From NCBI GenBank assembly GCA_964471555.1, contig CAYYGM010000006.1, positions 1-64,000 on the forward strand: a stretch of 64,000 nt of DNA. The letters run 5' to 3'. The position numbers and the translations under genes were made by a program. This DNA is from JADLFV01 sp964471555. GTDB lineage: Bacteria; Planctomycetota; Phycisphaerae; Phycisphaerales; Phycisphaeraceae. Position 1 is the first letter of the stretch; every line of letters starts with the position of its first letter. The notes below the pieces were generated by a model. That model was given only the letters and a program-made list of their open reading frames with translations, did no database searches and was not told the DNA's origin. Shown here one piece after another: positions 24,668 to 33,603 of the stretch.

Positions 24668-25423
24668 ATGAGTCAGTTTGTGCAGCCGCTGTGGGATGAT
24701 CCGCATGGTCCGAGCCTGACATTGTTCCCCGTGCCCGATGCGGCGCGGGGCGTGATTCTGCTGGTACCCGGCGGCGGGTACGGCGGACATGCGGTTAACG
24801 AAACTGAAATCACCGCGGATCGCTTGAATCGCGAAGGTTTCAACGTCGCCATGCTGCGCTATCGTGTGGAGCCGCATCGTCATCCGTTGCCGATCTTCGA
24901 TGCTCAGCGGGCCATGCGCTTGCTGCGCACGCGCGGCGTGGACTGGGGCCTGGATGTCAGCCGCATCATCGCGTTGGGTTTTTCAGCGGGGGGGCATCTG
25001 GTTTCCACGCTGGCGGTGCACGCGGATCGTTTCGAATGCGCGGAAGACGATCTGTGCGGCAAGGTGTCATCGCGGCCGGATGCCGTGGTGCTGGCGTATC
25101 CGGTGATCGATATGGCGGGTGAATTTGCACACCCCGACTCGCGCGATCGGCTGTGCGGGAAGGATTGCGACCGGGCCACGCTGGAGTTGCTCAGCACGCA
25201 TCGGCACGTTTCATCGCGCACGCCGCCGGTGTTTCTTTTTCACGCCGCCACCGATGAACTGGTCCCGATGCAGAACAGTCTGCTGTTCGCGTCCGCCTGC
25301 CGAGCTGCCGGCGTGAAGGTGGAACTGCACATTTCCGAGCGCGGCTGCCACGGCCAGGACGAGCCGCCGTTCGCTCACTGGTGGAACCTGGCTGTCGCTT
25401 TTATACATCGGCGCCTGGCATGA
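24668..25423 (+). CDS. alpha/beta hydrolase, acetyl esterase-like
   Basis: This 251-residue protein has the oxyanion-hole motif PGGGYGGHA (about 34-42) and the nucleophile elbow GFSAGG with Ser at about 106. DELVPMQN supplies the acid and ERGCHGQD the His. It resembles acetylxylan-esterase-type carbohydrate deacetylases. An ATG nine bases upstream (24659) is also in frame. The stop overlaps the start of the following dipeptidase gene by four bases. No signal peptide is present, so it acts in the cytoplasm. Confidence 0.85.
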   Translation: MSQFVQPLWDDPHGPSLTLFPVPDAARGVILLVPGGGYGGHAVNETEITADRLNREGFNVAMLRYRVEPHRHPLPIFDAQRAMRLLRTRGVDWGLDVSRIIALGFSAGGHLVSTLAVHADRFECAEDDLCGKVSSRPDAVVLAYPVIDMAGEFAHPDSRDRLCGKDCDRATLELLSTHRHVSSRTPPVFLFHAATDELVPMQNSLLFASACRAAGVKVELHISERGCHGQDEPPFAHWWNLAVAFIHRRLA

Positions 25424-25785
25424 ACATCTTCGACGGACATCTCGATCTGGCCCTCAATGCCGTTTCCTTCCGGCGCGACCTGACGCTGAACCTCGAGCAA
25501 CTGCGGCGCAAGCAGACGCTCGAAGCGATTGAAAAAATCGGCACGCCCACCATCACCTTGGGTGAAATGAAGCGCGGCAAGGTGCGGGCGGTGCTCTCGA
25601 CACTACTGGCAAGGTCCAAGCCGTGGGCAGCATCGTCGCCGATCTCGACGTCGGTCATCGGTGACTGGCCGACGCAGGAGATGGCCTATGCCGTGGCTCG
25701 CGGGCAGCTTGCCTGGTACGAAAGAAGGAAAAAGCGGGGACCTTTGCCGATCACCACAACGCAAAAAAAACTCCGCCATCACTGA
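25420..25785 (+). pseudogene. membrane dipeptidase (peptidase M19), broken: N-terminal part
   Basis: The frame starts MNIFDGHLDLALN, with the metal ligands His7 and Asp9 of M19 dipeptidases, and continues well to QMAYAVARGQLAWYE-type sequence near 25725. It then turns into a Lys- and Thr-rich tail and meets TGA at 25783-25785. Recognisable M19 sequence resumes in the same frame near 25825. The intervening 100 bases contain A-runs and G-runs. An insertion, a pair of frameshifts or a sequencing error could explain this. The gene overlaps the upstream esterase by four bases. Confidence 0.75.
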
Positions 25786-25833
25786 AACAGCAAAGCCGCC
25801 CTTCCGGGGGCGGGGGCGGGGGTTGTCATCACG

Positions 25834-26523
25834 TTGGAAGGCGCTGACCCGATCATCAATCCCGATCAGTTGCACCACTGGCACGCACTGGGCCTGCGCA
25901 CGCTCATGCTCGCCCACTTCGGTCGCAGTCATTACGCTCACGGCACACCCAGCGAAGACCCCGCCAACACCCGCGACACCGACGGGCCCCTGACTGACAA
26001 GACCCCCGCCCTGCTGAAGGTCATGGCCGAGTTGAAGATGCCGCTGGACCTGACGCACTTGTCCGACACCAGCTTCTTCCAGGCAGTCGATGGCTTCCGG
26101 GGGCGCATCTATTCCTCGCACACCGCCTGCCGCGCGCTGTGTTCGATTCCGCGCAACCACAGCGATGAGCAACTGCGCCTGATCCTCGAGCGCGGCGGCG
26201 TGATCGGTGTGCCGATGTTTAATGCCTTTCTCGATGCGACGTACAAGCGACCGCCCAACAGCAATCGCCAGCAGGTGACGCTGGACACGGTGGCGGCGCA
26301 TCTGGATCACATCTGCCAGTTGGCCGGCAACGCGGAGCAGGCCGCGATCGGCAGCGACATGGACGGCGGGTTCGGACTGGAGCATTCGCCGACCGGCCTC
26401 GATACGATCGCGGACCTTGGGAAATTGGCTGAAGCGCTGCGCAAACGCGGCCACAACGACGACGAAATACGCAAAATTCTCGGTGAAAACTGGTTGCGTT
26501 TCTTCTGCGAGACTTTACCCTGA
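25834..26523 (+). pseudogene. membrane dipeptidase (peptidase M19), broken: C-terminal part
   Basis: This 229-residue segment begins at EGADPIINPDQLHHW and carries the remaining M19 features: LDLTHLSDTSF, the zinc-ligand His in YSSHTACRAL, and GSDMDGGFG near the C-terminus. It is in the same frame as the N-terminal part, but an in-frame stop and about 45 bases separate them. A TTG at 25834 could start it, but a product without the N-terminal metal ligands should be inactive. Together the two parts match one full-length dipeptidase of about 365 residues. Confidence 0.75.
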
Positions 26524-26533
26524 GAAGTTGGGG

Positions 26534-26609
26534 ATGGCAGATGGCAAATGGCAGATTGGACAAACAGAAAGCCACTTGTCTTTTCCATCTGCCATCTAAC
26601 ATCTGCCAT
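26534..26609. repeat. inverted repeat of TGGCAGA heptads, second copy
   Basis: Arms 26534-26556 and 26587-26609 share the ATGGCAGAT ends found at 22631-22731, but the central heptad differs between arms. The loop is 30 bases and contains AAACAGAAA. It lies between the broken dipeptidase and the GH130 gene, 11 bases before the latter's ATG. Confidence 0.8.
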
Positions 26610-26620
26610 TGAGACTTCCC

Positions 26621-27691
26621 ATGCTCGATCGCCTGTTTTCCAACTGCATGCTCCGTCCGACCGATCTGAAGCCGCGCTATCCCGGCATGAAGATCATCGG
26701 CACGTTCAACCCCGGAGCGGTTGCGCTCGACACTTCCGGGGATAGCGGCGTCGCCCTGCTGGTGCGCGTGTGTGAAGCACCCATCGAGAAGCGCAAGGGT
26801 TTTCACAGTTCGCCGCGCATGGATCCGCAGCAGGGCATGGTCATCGACTGGCTGCCCGAGGAAGAACACGACAGCTCCGATCCGCGCGTGCTGCGCCATC
26901 ACGTGCGCGGTGAACACCGCCTGCGCTTCATCAGCTACCTGCGGGTGTTCATCAGCCGCGACGGTAAAACGCTCGACAGCCTCGACGGCCCCGTCCTCGA
27001 TCCGACTGGCCAATATGAAACCTACGGCCTGGAAGACCCGCGCATCACGCGCATCGGCGACACCTGCTACATCACCGTCGTCACCGTCAGCAAGCACGGC
27101 GTCGCCACCTCGCTGATGAGCACGACAGACTTCCAGACGTTCGAGCGCCGCGGCATCATCTTCGCGCCGGACAACAAGGATGTGGTGCTGTTCCCCGAAA
27201 AAGTCAACGGCCGCTACGTCGCCCTGCACCGGCCGATGCCCGCCATGCGCTTCATGCCGCCTGAAATGTGGATCGCCCGCAGCGACGACCTGCTGCATTG
27301 GGGCGAACATCGGCAACTGCTCGGCTCAGGCGACGGCTGGCAGAACAATCGCGTCGGCGGCGGAACGCCACCTGTCGCCACCGAGGCTGGGTTCCTGACC
27401 CTGTATCACGCAGCGCACAAAGCACACGATCAGCCGGGCGTCGGCATCTATTGCGGCGGCGCTCTGCTGCTGGATGGCGATGATCCGTCGCGCGTGGCGG
27501 CCTGCACCGAGGGCCCGATCATGCGGCCGCAGACGAACTTTGAGAAACAGGGCTTTGCGCCCAACGTGGTGTTCCCCACCGCCATGATCGAGCGCGATGA
27601 TGAGCTTTGGGTCTATTACGGCGCGGCTGACGAAAACGTCGGCGTCACCGCCTTCAAACGCGCCGATGTGCTGGCGGCGCTGGGAAGATGA
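26621..27691 (+). CDS. glycoside hydrolase family 130 (mannoside phosphorylase-like)
   Basis: This 356-residue protein is a five-bladed beta-propeller of GH130 type. GLEDPRITRIGDTCYITVV carries the conserved Glu-Asp proton donor region. DNKDVVLFPEKVNGRYVALHRP and GGGTPPVATEAGFLTLYH match phosphate- and sugar-binding strands of the family. GH130 enzymes phosphorolyse beta-mannosides such as mannosyl-glucose or mannosyl-GlcNAc, or hydrolyse them. No signal peptide is present. Linkage specificity cannot be decided from the sequence. Confidence 0.85.
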   Translation: MLDRLFSNCMLRPTDLKPRYPGMKIIGTFNPGAVALDTSGDSGVALLVRVCEAPIEKRKGFHSSPRMDPQQGMVIDWLPEEEHDSSDPRVLRHHVRGEHRLRFISYLRVFISRDGKTLDSLDGPVLDPTGQYETYGLEDPRITRIGDTCYITVVTVSKHGVATSLMSTTDFQTFERRGIIFAPDNKDVVLFPEKVNGRYVALHRPMPAMRFMPPEMWIARSDDLLHWGEHRQLLGSGDGWQNNRVGGGTPPVATEAGFLTLYHAAHKAHDQPGVGIYCGGALLLDGDDPSRVAACTEGPIMRPQTNFEKQGFAPNVVFPTAMIERDDELWVYYGAADENVGVTAFKRADVLAALGR

Positions 27692-27709
27692 TGACCGGAA
27701 GGGGGCGAT

Positions 27710-28984
27710 ATGGACTGGGATTGGTTCAGGTGGATCGTCCGTCGGCACTTCTCCGGCCCGCACAGCCGCTATGAGCTGCTGGCCTGCGATCGGCCTGCGC
27801 CTGCGCACTGGCCTGACCGGCTGGACCTTTATCTGCACGTGCCCTTCTGCCGCAGCTTCTGCCCGCATTGTCCCTACTACAAGGAGCCCTACGAACCGCG
27901 AGCGTCCGGGCGCTTCGTGGCGGCGGTGCGGCGCGAGGCCCGACAGTGGGCGCAACTGGCCGGATCGAGCAAATTAGGCTCGCTCTATGTCGGCGGCGGC
28001 ACACCCACGCTGCTGGGCGAACAACTGGGCGAACTGATCGCGGCGCTGCGGACCACCTTCGGCGGCCTGGAGCAGGTGGCGGTGGAACTGCTGCCCACCG
28101 ATGCCAGTGAGGCGCAACTGGACATGCTTGCCCGGGCCGGGGTGAACATGATCAGTCTGGGCGTGCAGAGCTTTGACCCGGCGAGTCTGAAGATCATCGG
28201 CCGGCCGTATCGCAGCGAAGTGCTCGACGGTGCGATCGCCCGCACAGTCAGCGGCGGCTTCGACTTCGTCAACCTGGACATGATGTTTGTGCTGCCGGGC
28301 CAGACGCTGGCCGATCTGCGGCGCGACATCGACAAAGCCCTGGCCGGCGGCGCGGATCAGTTGACGTTTTATCCGCTGTTCACCTTTCCCTACACGGCCG
28401 TGGGCAAGCTTCGCCGTCAACGCCGGCTGCGCATGCCCCCGTTGCGACAGCGCCGCGCCCAGTACCGCTTTCTGCATGACGCCATGCAGCAGGCAGGCAT
28501 GCAGCGGGTCAGCGTGTGGGGATTCGCCAAACCACATCGCGGCAAGTATTCCTCGGTGACGCGCCAAGGCTACATCGGCCTTGGTCCGGGCGCCGCCAGT
28601 TGCCTGCCGGGCCAGTACCTGTTCAACACCTTCTCCGTGGATCACTACTGTCAGCGGATCGAGGCTGGCCGCTTCGCCACCGCCCTGGGCATGGCCATGA
28701 CCGACGACATGCAGCGCTACTACTGGCTGTACTGGAAGCTGTACGAGACGCGCGTGCCGCAGGCGGAGTTGGAAAAGTTGTTCGCCAGGGACCATCGTGC
28801 CTTTCGCTGGCTGCGGCGGGCGCGGCATGTGGGGCTGATTCAGCGGCAGGACGGTGAGTTGACGTTGACGGAGCGCGGCGCGTTCTGGGTGCACTGGCTG
28901 CAGAACAAGTTCGTCCTGCACTACATCGACACCGTCTGGCAGCGGGCGATGGCTGAGCCGTTCCCCGCCCGGATCGCGTTCTGA
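27710..28984 (+). CDS. HemN/HemW-like radical SAM protein
   Basis: The 424-residue protein has the radical SAM cluster YLHVPFCRSFCPHC with Cys47, Cys51 and Cys54. YVGGGTPTLL and SLGVQSFDP follow, as in coproporphyrinogen III oxidase-like proteins. A C-terminal winged-helix HemN_C-like domain is suggested by LERKLFARDHRAF-type sequence near the end. True oxygen-independent coproporphyrinogen oxidases have an extra Cys after the cluster (CxxxCxxCxC); this protein has Pro-Tyr-Tyr there, so a HemW-like heme chaperone or another role is more likely. It follows GH130 by 18 bases. Confidence 0.82.
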   Translation: MDWDWFRWIVRRHFSGPHSRYELLACDRPAPAHWPDRLDLYLHVPFCRSFCPHCPYYKEPYEPRASGRFVAAVRREARQWAQLAGSSKLGSLYVGGGTPTLLGEQLGELIAALRTTFGGLEQVAVELLPTDASEAQLDMLARAGVNMISLGVQSFDPASLKIIGRPYRSEVLDGAIARTVSGGFDFVNLDMMFVLPGQTLADLRRDIDKALAGGADQLTFYPLFTFPYTAVGKLRRQRRLRMPPLRQRRAQYRFLHDAMQQAGMQRVSVWGFAKPHRGKYSSVTRQGYIGLGPGAASCLPGQYLFNTFSVDHYCQRIEAGRFATALGMAMTDDMQRYYWLYWKLYETRVPQAELEKLFARDHRAFRWLRRARHVGLIQRQDGELTLTERGAFWVHWLQNKFVLHYIDTVWQRAMAEPFPARIAF

Positions 28985-29074
28985 CTGGTGCGGGTGCACA
29001 GTGACCCGGGATTGCATTCAGAGCAGTCCTGAGTGAACGTTTTCATGTGAAGACTTCAAACGGTTCGAGACCGC

Positions 29075-29932
29075 TCAATCATCCGCGACGATTTCGCCCC
29101 AGCGGGCAGGGCTGGTGTAGTTACCGGTGGGCGGCTCGTAGTCATCTCGGCCGGCGATAAACAGGCCGAAGTCAAGGCTGGTGATGTCGTCGATGGTTTC
29201 AAAGACGGTGCTGCCATCGAGGTAAGCGAGGTTCTGCCCGCCGTTGTTGGTCATGTAGCTGCCGTGGGGTCGATTGAGAATGATGCTGCCCGGACTGTTG
29301 TAGTAACGCCAGCCGCTCCAACCGGCAACGTCGAGGGAAGGCTGGATACTGTAATTGGCCCAGTGGGGTCGCAGAATGGATGCGCCGGAGATTCGAATAT
29401 CGTCCTTGTAGGTGTTCACGTGCGTGTTTCTGTAGATGCCGAGTTGGCCGAAGTGCGTCACGACGCCGTTGGCCACGTAGCTGTAGCTGTTCTGGGTCTC
29501 GGGATGTGGATACAGGCCGTCCTCTGATGCATAGCGATCAGCGGAGGGGCAGATGTAAACACCGATCTGGCCGGAGACGTACTTGTGGATCAGACTCACC
29601 CAGTTCGGTTCAGCCAGTTGCCCGGAGCGCGGGTTCTGCGGATCATTTCGGTTCAGTGGGTAGTACACGACATACCCACTTCCGAGCCCGGAGGGATCAT
29701 AGCTGGGGTGCCCGCCGTACTGGAAGGGGAACGTGTCCTTCTCATCGGCAGCGTAAGCCATGGACCCGGCATTCAACTGGCGCACGTAACCGGCACAGGT
29801 GATCTGCCTGCCCGCTTCCCGGGCCCGCTCCAGGGCCGGCAACAGGAGTGAGATCAACAGCGCGATGATGGAGATCACCACCAGCAATTCAATCAACGTG
29901 AACGCCCGCGTTCTGCTCTGAGCCGACAGCAT
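29075..29932 (-). CDS. type II secretion pseudopilin-like protein (prepilin N-terminus)
   Basis: This 285-residue protein starts at ATG 29932, five bases after a strong AAGGAGG site. The N-terminus RAFTLIELLVVISIIALL is a prepilin peptidase cleavage and methylation motif followed by the pilin hydrophobic helix. The C-terminal domain has paired Cys (ITCAGYV, VYICPSADRY) and a C-terminal HGSYMTNNGGQNLAYLDGS block, as in the many planctomycete pseudopilin-like proteins. It is a close paralogue of the protein at 48765-49571. Assembly into a pilus or secretion system is inferred. Confidence 0.85.
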   Translation of the reverse strand: MLSAQSRTRAFTLIELLVVISIIALLISLLLPALERAREAGRQITCAGYVRQLNAGSMAYAADEKDTFPFQYGGHPSYDPSGLGSGYVVYYPLNRNDPQNPRSGQLAEPNWVSLIHKYVSGQIGVYICPSADRYASEDGLYPHPETQNSYSYVANGVVTHFGQLGIYRNTHVNTYKDDIRISGASILRPHWANYSIQPSLDVAGWSGWRYYNSPGSIILNRPHGSYMTNNGGQNLAYLDGSTVFETIDDITSLDFGLFIAGRDDYEPPTGNYTSPARWGEIVADD

Positions 29933-30222
29933 GAAAGCCTCCTTGATCACCAGAGTTGATTATGAAACATGAAGACTTGTCTTGAACCAACCAAGCACAT
30001 GCCAAATCGCCGGGAGATGCTCCCTCCCCGCGAATATATCTGGCAATATTCTAGCCATTCATCGGTTGATGAAAAGGCCCAAGTGCACAAAAAAGTGCTG
30101 TTTCGTCACAATACCGTGGCCGAGACGATCAATACCCCTCATTTGCGCTGCCACCGCCCCACCACAGCCACGACGGCTGGGGGGCCGGCACCGGTCTTGA
30201 AATGTCCGGCTGGCCGGTCCGC

Positions 30223-32232
30223 TCAGTCGCCCATCAGCGGTGCCAGCGAAAGCGACTCGCCGGGGTAATACATCACGCCGCCGTGCTCTTCGCCCACCAG
30301 CAGATCGCGCACGCCGCGGCCCAGATCCACCAGGGCCGGTGAACAGGAGTGGATGTTCAGCTTGATGCGCTCGCCGTTGAACTGCACCAGCCGGGCGTAC
30401 TCGAACACCGGCTTCTCATTGCTGCCCATGTTGCGCATCACCAGCACGGAGGCGGCCCGCTCATCGCCGTAGGCATCGGGCAAAGCCTTGGTGGCCGAAG
30501 CGGGGAAGGACAGGCCGCGCGAGGTGCCGATCATCAGATCAATGTCGCCGTCGTTGTCCCAGTCGGTGGCGACCAGCTTGGCGCGTCCGGTCTGGCCGGC
30601 GCCTTCATCGTTGCCGCAGATTGTTCCGCCGGTGGTCAAACGCAGCAGATCGCCCCGCTGCACGTTCTGGTCCTCGATGCGCCAGTAGCAGCGGAGCATA
30701 TTTTTCTCATCGAGGCCGATCATGCAGATCGGACCGCCCTCTTTGCCCCAGGTGGTGACCGCCACCTGGCTGCGCCAGCAGAGGTTCAGGGCCAGGCCGT
30801 CGCAGTACATCTGTCGCGGCTCGGTGAAGACGGGGCCGTCCTCGCCGGCCTGTTCCTGCAACAGCACCTTGATCTCGCTGAGCGAGCTATTGAGCAAAAC
30901 GTCGAGTCGGCCGTCACCGTTCCAGTCGTAAAGCATGGGGCAGGTGTAACCCCAGACCGCCTCGCCGGGGCCCTGCAACGATCCGCGATAACCCGGCTGC
31001 ACCAACAGGGCCTTGCCGCCGCAGAGCGGATACGTGGGGTTGGCGAAAGCGGGCTGCGTGGCCGTGCCGACGTTCTTGATAAACAGCAGTTGGCCGCCGT
31101 CGTTGCCGGCAATCAGATCGATCAGTCCGTCGCCATCGACGTCGCCGGCGCTGATCGGGGGCAGATCACCCAACGCCAACGGAGCATTGCGCCGCATCAC
31201 CGGCAAGGCTGTGCCGTCATAGACGGGCGAGCCGGCTTCGTTGAATGAACCGGTGAACTTGTAGAACCAGACGCGGCCGGAGTCAGCGACGATCAGGTTG
31301 GATAACCCGGTGTCCGGATCAGCGATGGGGAACGCCGCCGGGCCGATGATCAGGTGGCGCAGGGCGACATGGTTCTGGTCATCGACGAATTTCTGATCCG
31401 CGAGGTTGCCGCTGTGTCCATCCCAACCGAACAGGCGGAAAACGCAGAGCTTTTCACTGCTCATCAGATCGGTTTCGTGGCCGGGCCCGAGGTTGACGAT
31501 GGACAGGCTGCGGCAACTGAAGAGGAATTCGCCTTCCTTGTTGGAATAGCGCTTGACCTGTTCGACGCCCTTGAGCGTGGCATCATGGAAGCGGACGTAA
31601 CAGAGAAAATCGCGGGGGATGCCGCCGGTCCAGAAGCCGGCCCCGTTGTAGGGCACATAGTCATGTGAGTGTGAATCACCGTTGTGATAGGGCGTGCCGT
31701 CGGAGTTCTTGAAGAAGACATGGACCTTGCCCTGGTCATCGATGTGGCCGACGGGCCCGCTGACGCCGGCGGGAATCGTCAACTCGGGCGACTCGGCCAC
31801 CATGGTGAATTTCCTGGAGTCCTTGTCGAATTTGAACAGGCGGACTTTCTTGCCGGCCCCGCTGATGTCCATGATCGAGCCGTCGGGCGCGGTGAAAACC
31901 GGGCCGTTGACGCCAGGGCCGGTGAAGGGCACCGGCTCGCCATACAGCGGGGCGCCGTTATCCGCGAATTTGATGAAGGGATAAATGAAGCCGTTGCGGT
32001 CGAACAGGTCATACGGCCCGTTGCCGAAGACATCCGCCACGCCCATCAGCGAAACGGTGTACCCCCCCCCGCCGCCGATCTGGCCGTACTCCGCCGCCAC
32101 GTGAATCGGTTGACCGGGCGGAAAGAGTTGACCCTGTGCCGCCACGGCCAGCAGCAATCCCAGGATCGCGCTGCAAAGTGTTGACCATCGCGAAGCCCCG
32201 GAAGTGTTGTTGGCGCGTGCGGACTGCAACAT
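30223..32232 (-). CDS. secreted FG-GAP/VCBS repeat protein
   Basis: From ATG 32232, preceded by AGGAG, the product is 669 residues with a signal peptide (about 13-34, STLCSAILGLLLAVAAQGQ). At least three calcium-binding loops of FG-GAP type are visible: DVDGDGLIDLIAG, DWNGDGRLDVLL and DWDNDGDIDLMIG. This indicates an extracellular beta-propeller. No catalytic motif is seen, so adhesion or carbohydrate binding is possible. A 290-bp intergenic stretch (29933-30222) separates it from the pseudopilin gene and holds no recognisable feature. Confidence 0.8.
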   Translation of the reverse strand: MLQSARANNTSGASRWSTLCSAILGLLLAVAAQGQLFPPGQPIHVAAEYGQIGGGGGYTVSLMGVADVFGNGPYDLFDRNGFIYPFIKFADNGAPLYGEPVPFTGPGVNGPVFTAPDGSIMDISGAGKKVRLFKFDKDSRKFTMVAESPELTIPAGVSGPVGHIDDQGKVHVFFKNSDGTPYHNGDSHSHDYVPYNGAGFWTGGIPRDFLCYVRFHDATLKGVEQVKRYSNKEGEFLFSCRSLSIVNLGPGHETDLMSSEKLCVFRLFGWDGHSGNLADQKFVDDQNHVALRHLIIGPAAFPIADPDTGLSNLIVADSGRVWFYKFTGSFNEAGSPVYDGTALPVMRRNAPLALGDLPPISAGDVDGDGLIDLIAGNDGGQLLFIKNVGTATQPAFANPTYPLCGGKALLVQPGYRGSLQGPGEAVWGYTCPMLYDWNGDGRLDVLLNSSLSEIKVLLQEQAGEDGPVFTEPRQMYCDGLALNLCWRSQVAVTTWGKEGGPICMIGLDEKNMLRCYWRIEDQNVQRGDLLRLTTGGTICGNDEGAGQTGRAKLVATDWDNDGDIDLMIGTSRGLSFPASATKALPDAYGDERAASVLVMRNMGSNEKPVFEYARLVQFNGERIKLNIHSCSPALVDLGRGVRDLLVGEEHGGVMYYPGESLSLAPLMGD

Positions 32233-32336
32233 GACCACGTACTCCTGTAGAAGAACCCAACATGCTATAGATGAAAAGACCACCCCCGCCGAGGTCGTTA
32301 TACCCGATTTGTCATCACGTTACCTGAGCGGGCAGG

Positions 32337-33443
32337 TCAAACGCGATCGGCGCCCAGGCGGTTGTAGATCGAGGCCAGGGCTAACCATGCCGCTGCGTCG
32401 GCGAACTCCACGCTCTGGCGGTCCCACAGATCGATGCGCACCCGTTCGACCAGCGTCGAGAGCATGTGTCCGCGGATCGCCTGCAATAGTGCGTTGGTAT
32501 AGGCTGTGCAGCGATTGAACTCGCTGGCCAACACCACCCGCCGCGGCCGCAGCAGGGTGATGGCGTTGCCGATGCCGATGCCCAGCAGGTGGATGACCTG
32601 TTGCAGATCACCATCGTCACCGCGGTAGCGCTCGATGGCTTCGGCGAGCGTGATGCTCGAATCGCCGTTGTGTTGCATGTGCAGGAAGTCGCTGCTGCAG
32701 ATGCGCTCCAGGCAACCGGTGTGGCCGCAGTAGCACATGGGCGTCTGCACCGGCAATCGCGTGTGGCCCAGTTCGTTACCGCCCATCACGCAGCCGCGGA
32801 TCGGCCGACCGTCAACCAGCACCGCGGCACCCACCGCACCATCGCGTATCGAAATCAGCAGAATATCATCGTTGGCTTCCGCTTCATGCGTCAGCAGCCA
32901 CTGCACCGCCAGGGCCTGCAGGTCGTTTTCCAGAATCAGCGGACACGAGTTTGCGATATCGAACAGCGGCTGAAGACTCACCGGCTCCACCCGCGCGGTG
33001 GTCGAACTGACCAGCAACTGATGCGTGCGCTCATCGACCAGACCCGTCGAGCTGACCCCAATGGCGACCACCGGCTCAAGATCCACGCTGCGGAGCAGAC
33101 TTGCTGCCGTGTCGATGATGGTGGCCGGCTTGGCGGCACTGCTTCGCGTCGCGCCCACGCGCAGCCCGTGCAGGTTGAACGTGGCCAACCCCACCCGTCC
33201 CGGTTGCAGCGCCAGCCCCACTACCTGCCGCCGCTGCGGATCGATCTCCAGCGGCACCCGCGGCCGACCCGGACCGGCCGGCTGTGGCGGCCCCTCGCAC
33301 AGCAGACCCGCCTTGATCAGCCCGTCCACCAACTGCCCCACCGTGTTGGGGCGCAGTTTCATGGCCTGGTGCAACTGCTGGCGACTGAGCGGTCCCTGCC
33401 GCCGCAGCAGGCTCAGGATGTGGCTCTGACGGGCATCGAGCAT
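32337..33443 (-). CDS. ROK-family transcriptional regulator
   Basis: The protein has 368 residues from ATG 33443. An N-terminal winged helix-turn-helix (LSRQQLHQAMKLRPNTVGQL, about 20-39) is followed by a ROK sugar-kinase-like domain with the zinc motif CYCGHTGCLER. The sequence resembles NagC/Mlc-type repressors, which sense a sugar or amino-sugar phosphate. It is divergent from the nagB-PIG-L fusion and is the likely repressor of that operon. A CACAAT-N7-ATTGTG palindrome lies in the shared promoter region. Confidence 0.88.
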   Translation of the reverse strand: MLDARQSHILSLLRRQGPLSRQQLHQAMKLRPNTVGQLVDGLIKAGLLCEGPPQPAGPGRPRVPLEIDPQRRQVVGLALQPGRVGLATFNLHGLRVGATRSSAAKPATIIDTAASLLRSVDLEPVVAIGVSSTGLVDERTHQLLVSSTTARVEPVSLQPLFDIANSCPLILENDLQALAVQWLLTHEAEANDDILLISIRDGAVGAAVLVDGRPIRGCVMGGNELGHTRLPVQTPMCYCGHTGCLERICSSDFLHMQHNGDSSITLAEAIERYRGDDGDLQQVIHLLGIGIGNAITLLRPRRVVLASEFNRCTAYTNALLQAIRGHMLSTLVERVRIDLWDRQSVEFADAAAWLALASIYNRLGADRV

Positions 33444-33456
33444 CGCAATTAGTTTA

Positions 33457-33475
33457 CACAATGTTTGCAATTGTG
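33457..33475. promoter_or_regulatory. candidate ROK operator, CACAAT-N7-ATTGTG
   Basis: A perfect 6-bp inverted repeat with a 7-base spacer lies 14 bp upstream of the ROK gene start, in the AT-rich divergent region. Position and symmetry fit autoregulation by the ROK protein. Binding to the nag side would need a second site; the AT-rich stretch at 33520-33560 is the best place to look. Confidence 0.4.
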
Positions 33476-33527
33476 CCAGTTTATAGACGCAAAAACCACA
33501 TTTTTTCGCATTGAAGGCCGCCACCAC

Positions 33528-33556
33528 TTGCAAATAAATAACGGTTGTGTTAAATA
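33528..33556 (+). promoter_or_regulatory. candidate promoter of the nagB operon
   Basis: TTGCAA (33528-33533) and TAAATA (33551-33556) are separated by 17 bases and lie about 48 bases before the ATG of the nagB-PIG-L fusion. The boxes match sigma-70 consensus at most positions. Confidence 0.4.
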
Positions 33557-33603
33557 TATGGACGCCCTCCCGAGAAGTTCTGTCAGCCGGAAGTACCACA
33601 GCC

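Noticed and set aside
29040..29080. tRNA-like GGTTCGAGACCGC string
   Set aside because: It lacks the acceptor, D and anticodon arms on either side. I found no complete tRNA gene in the window by eye.
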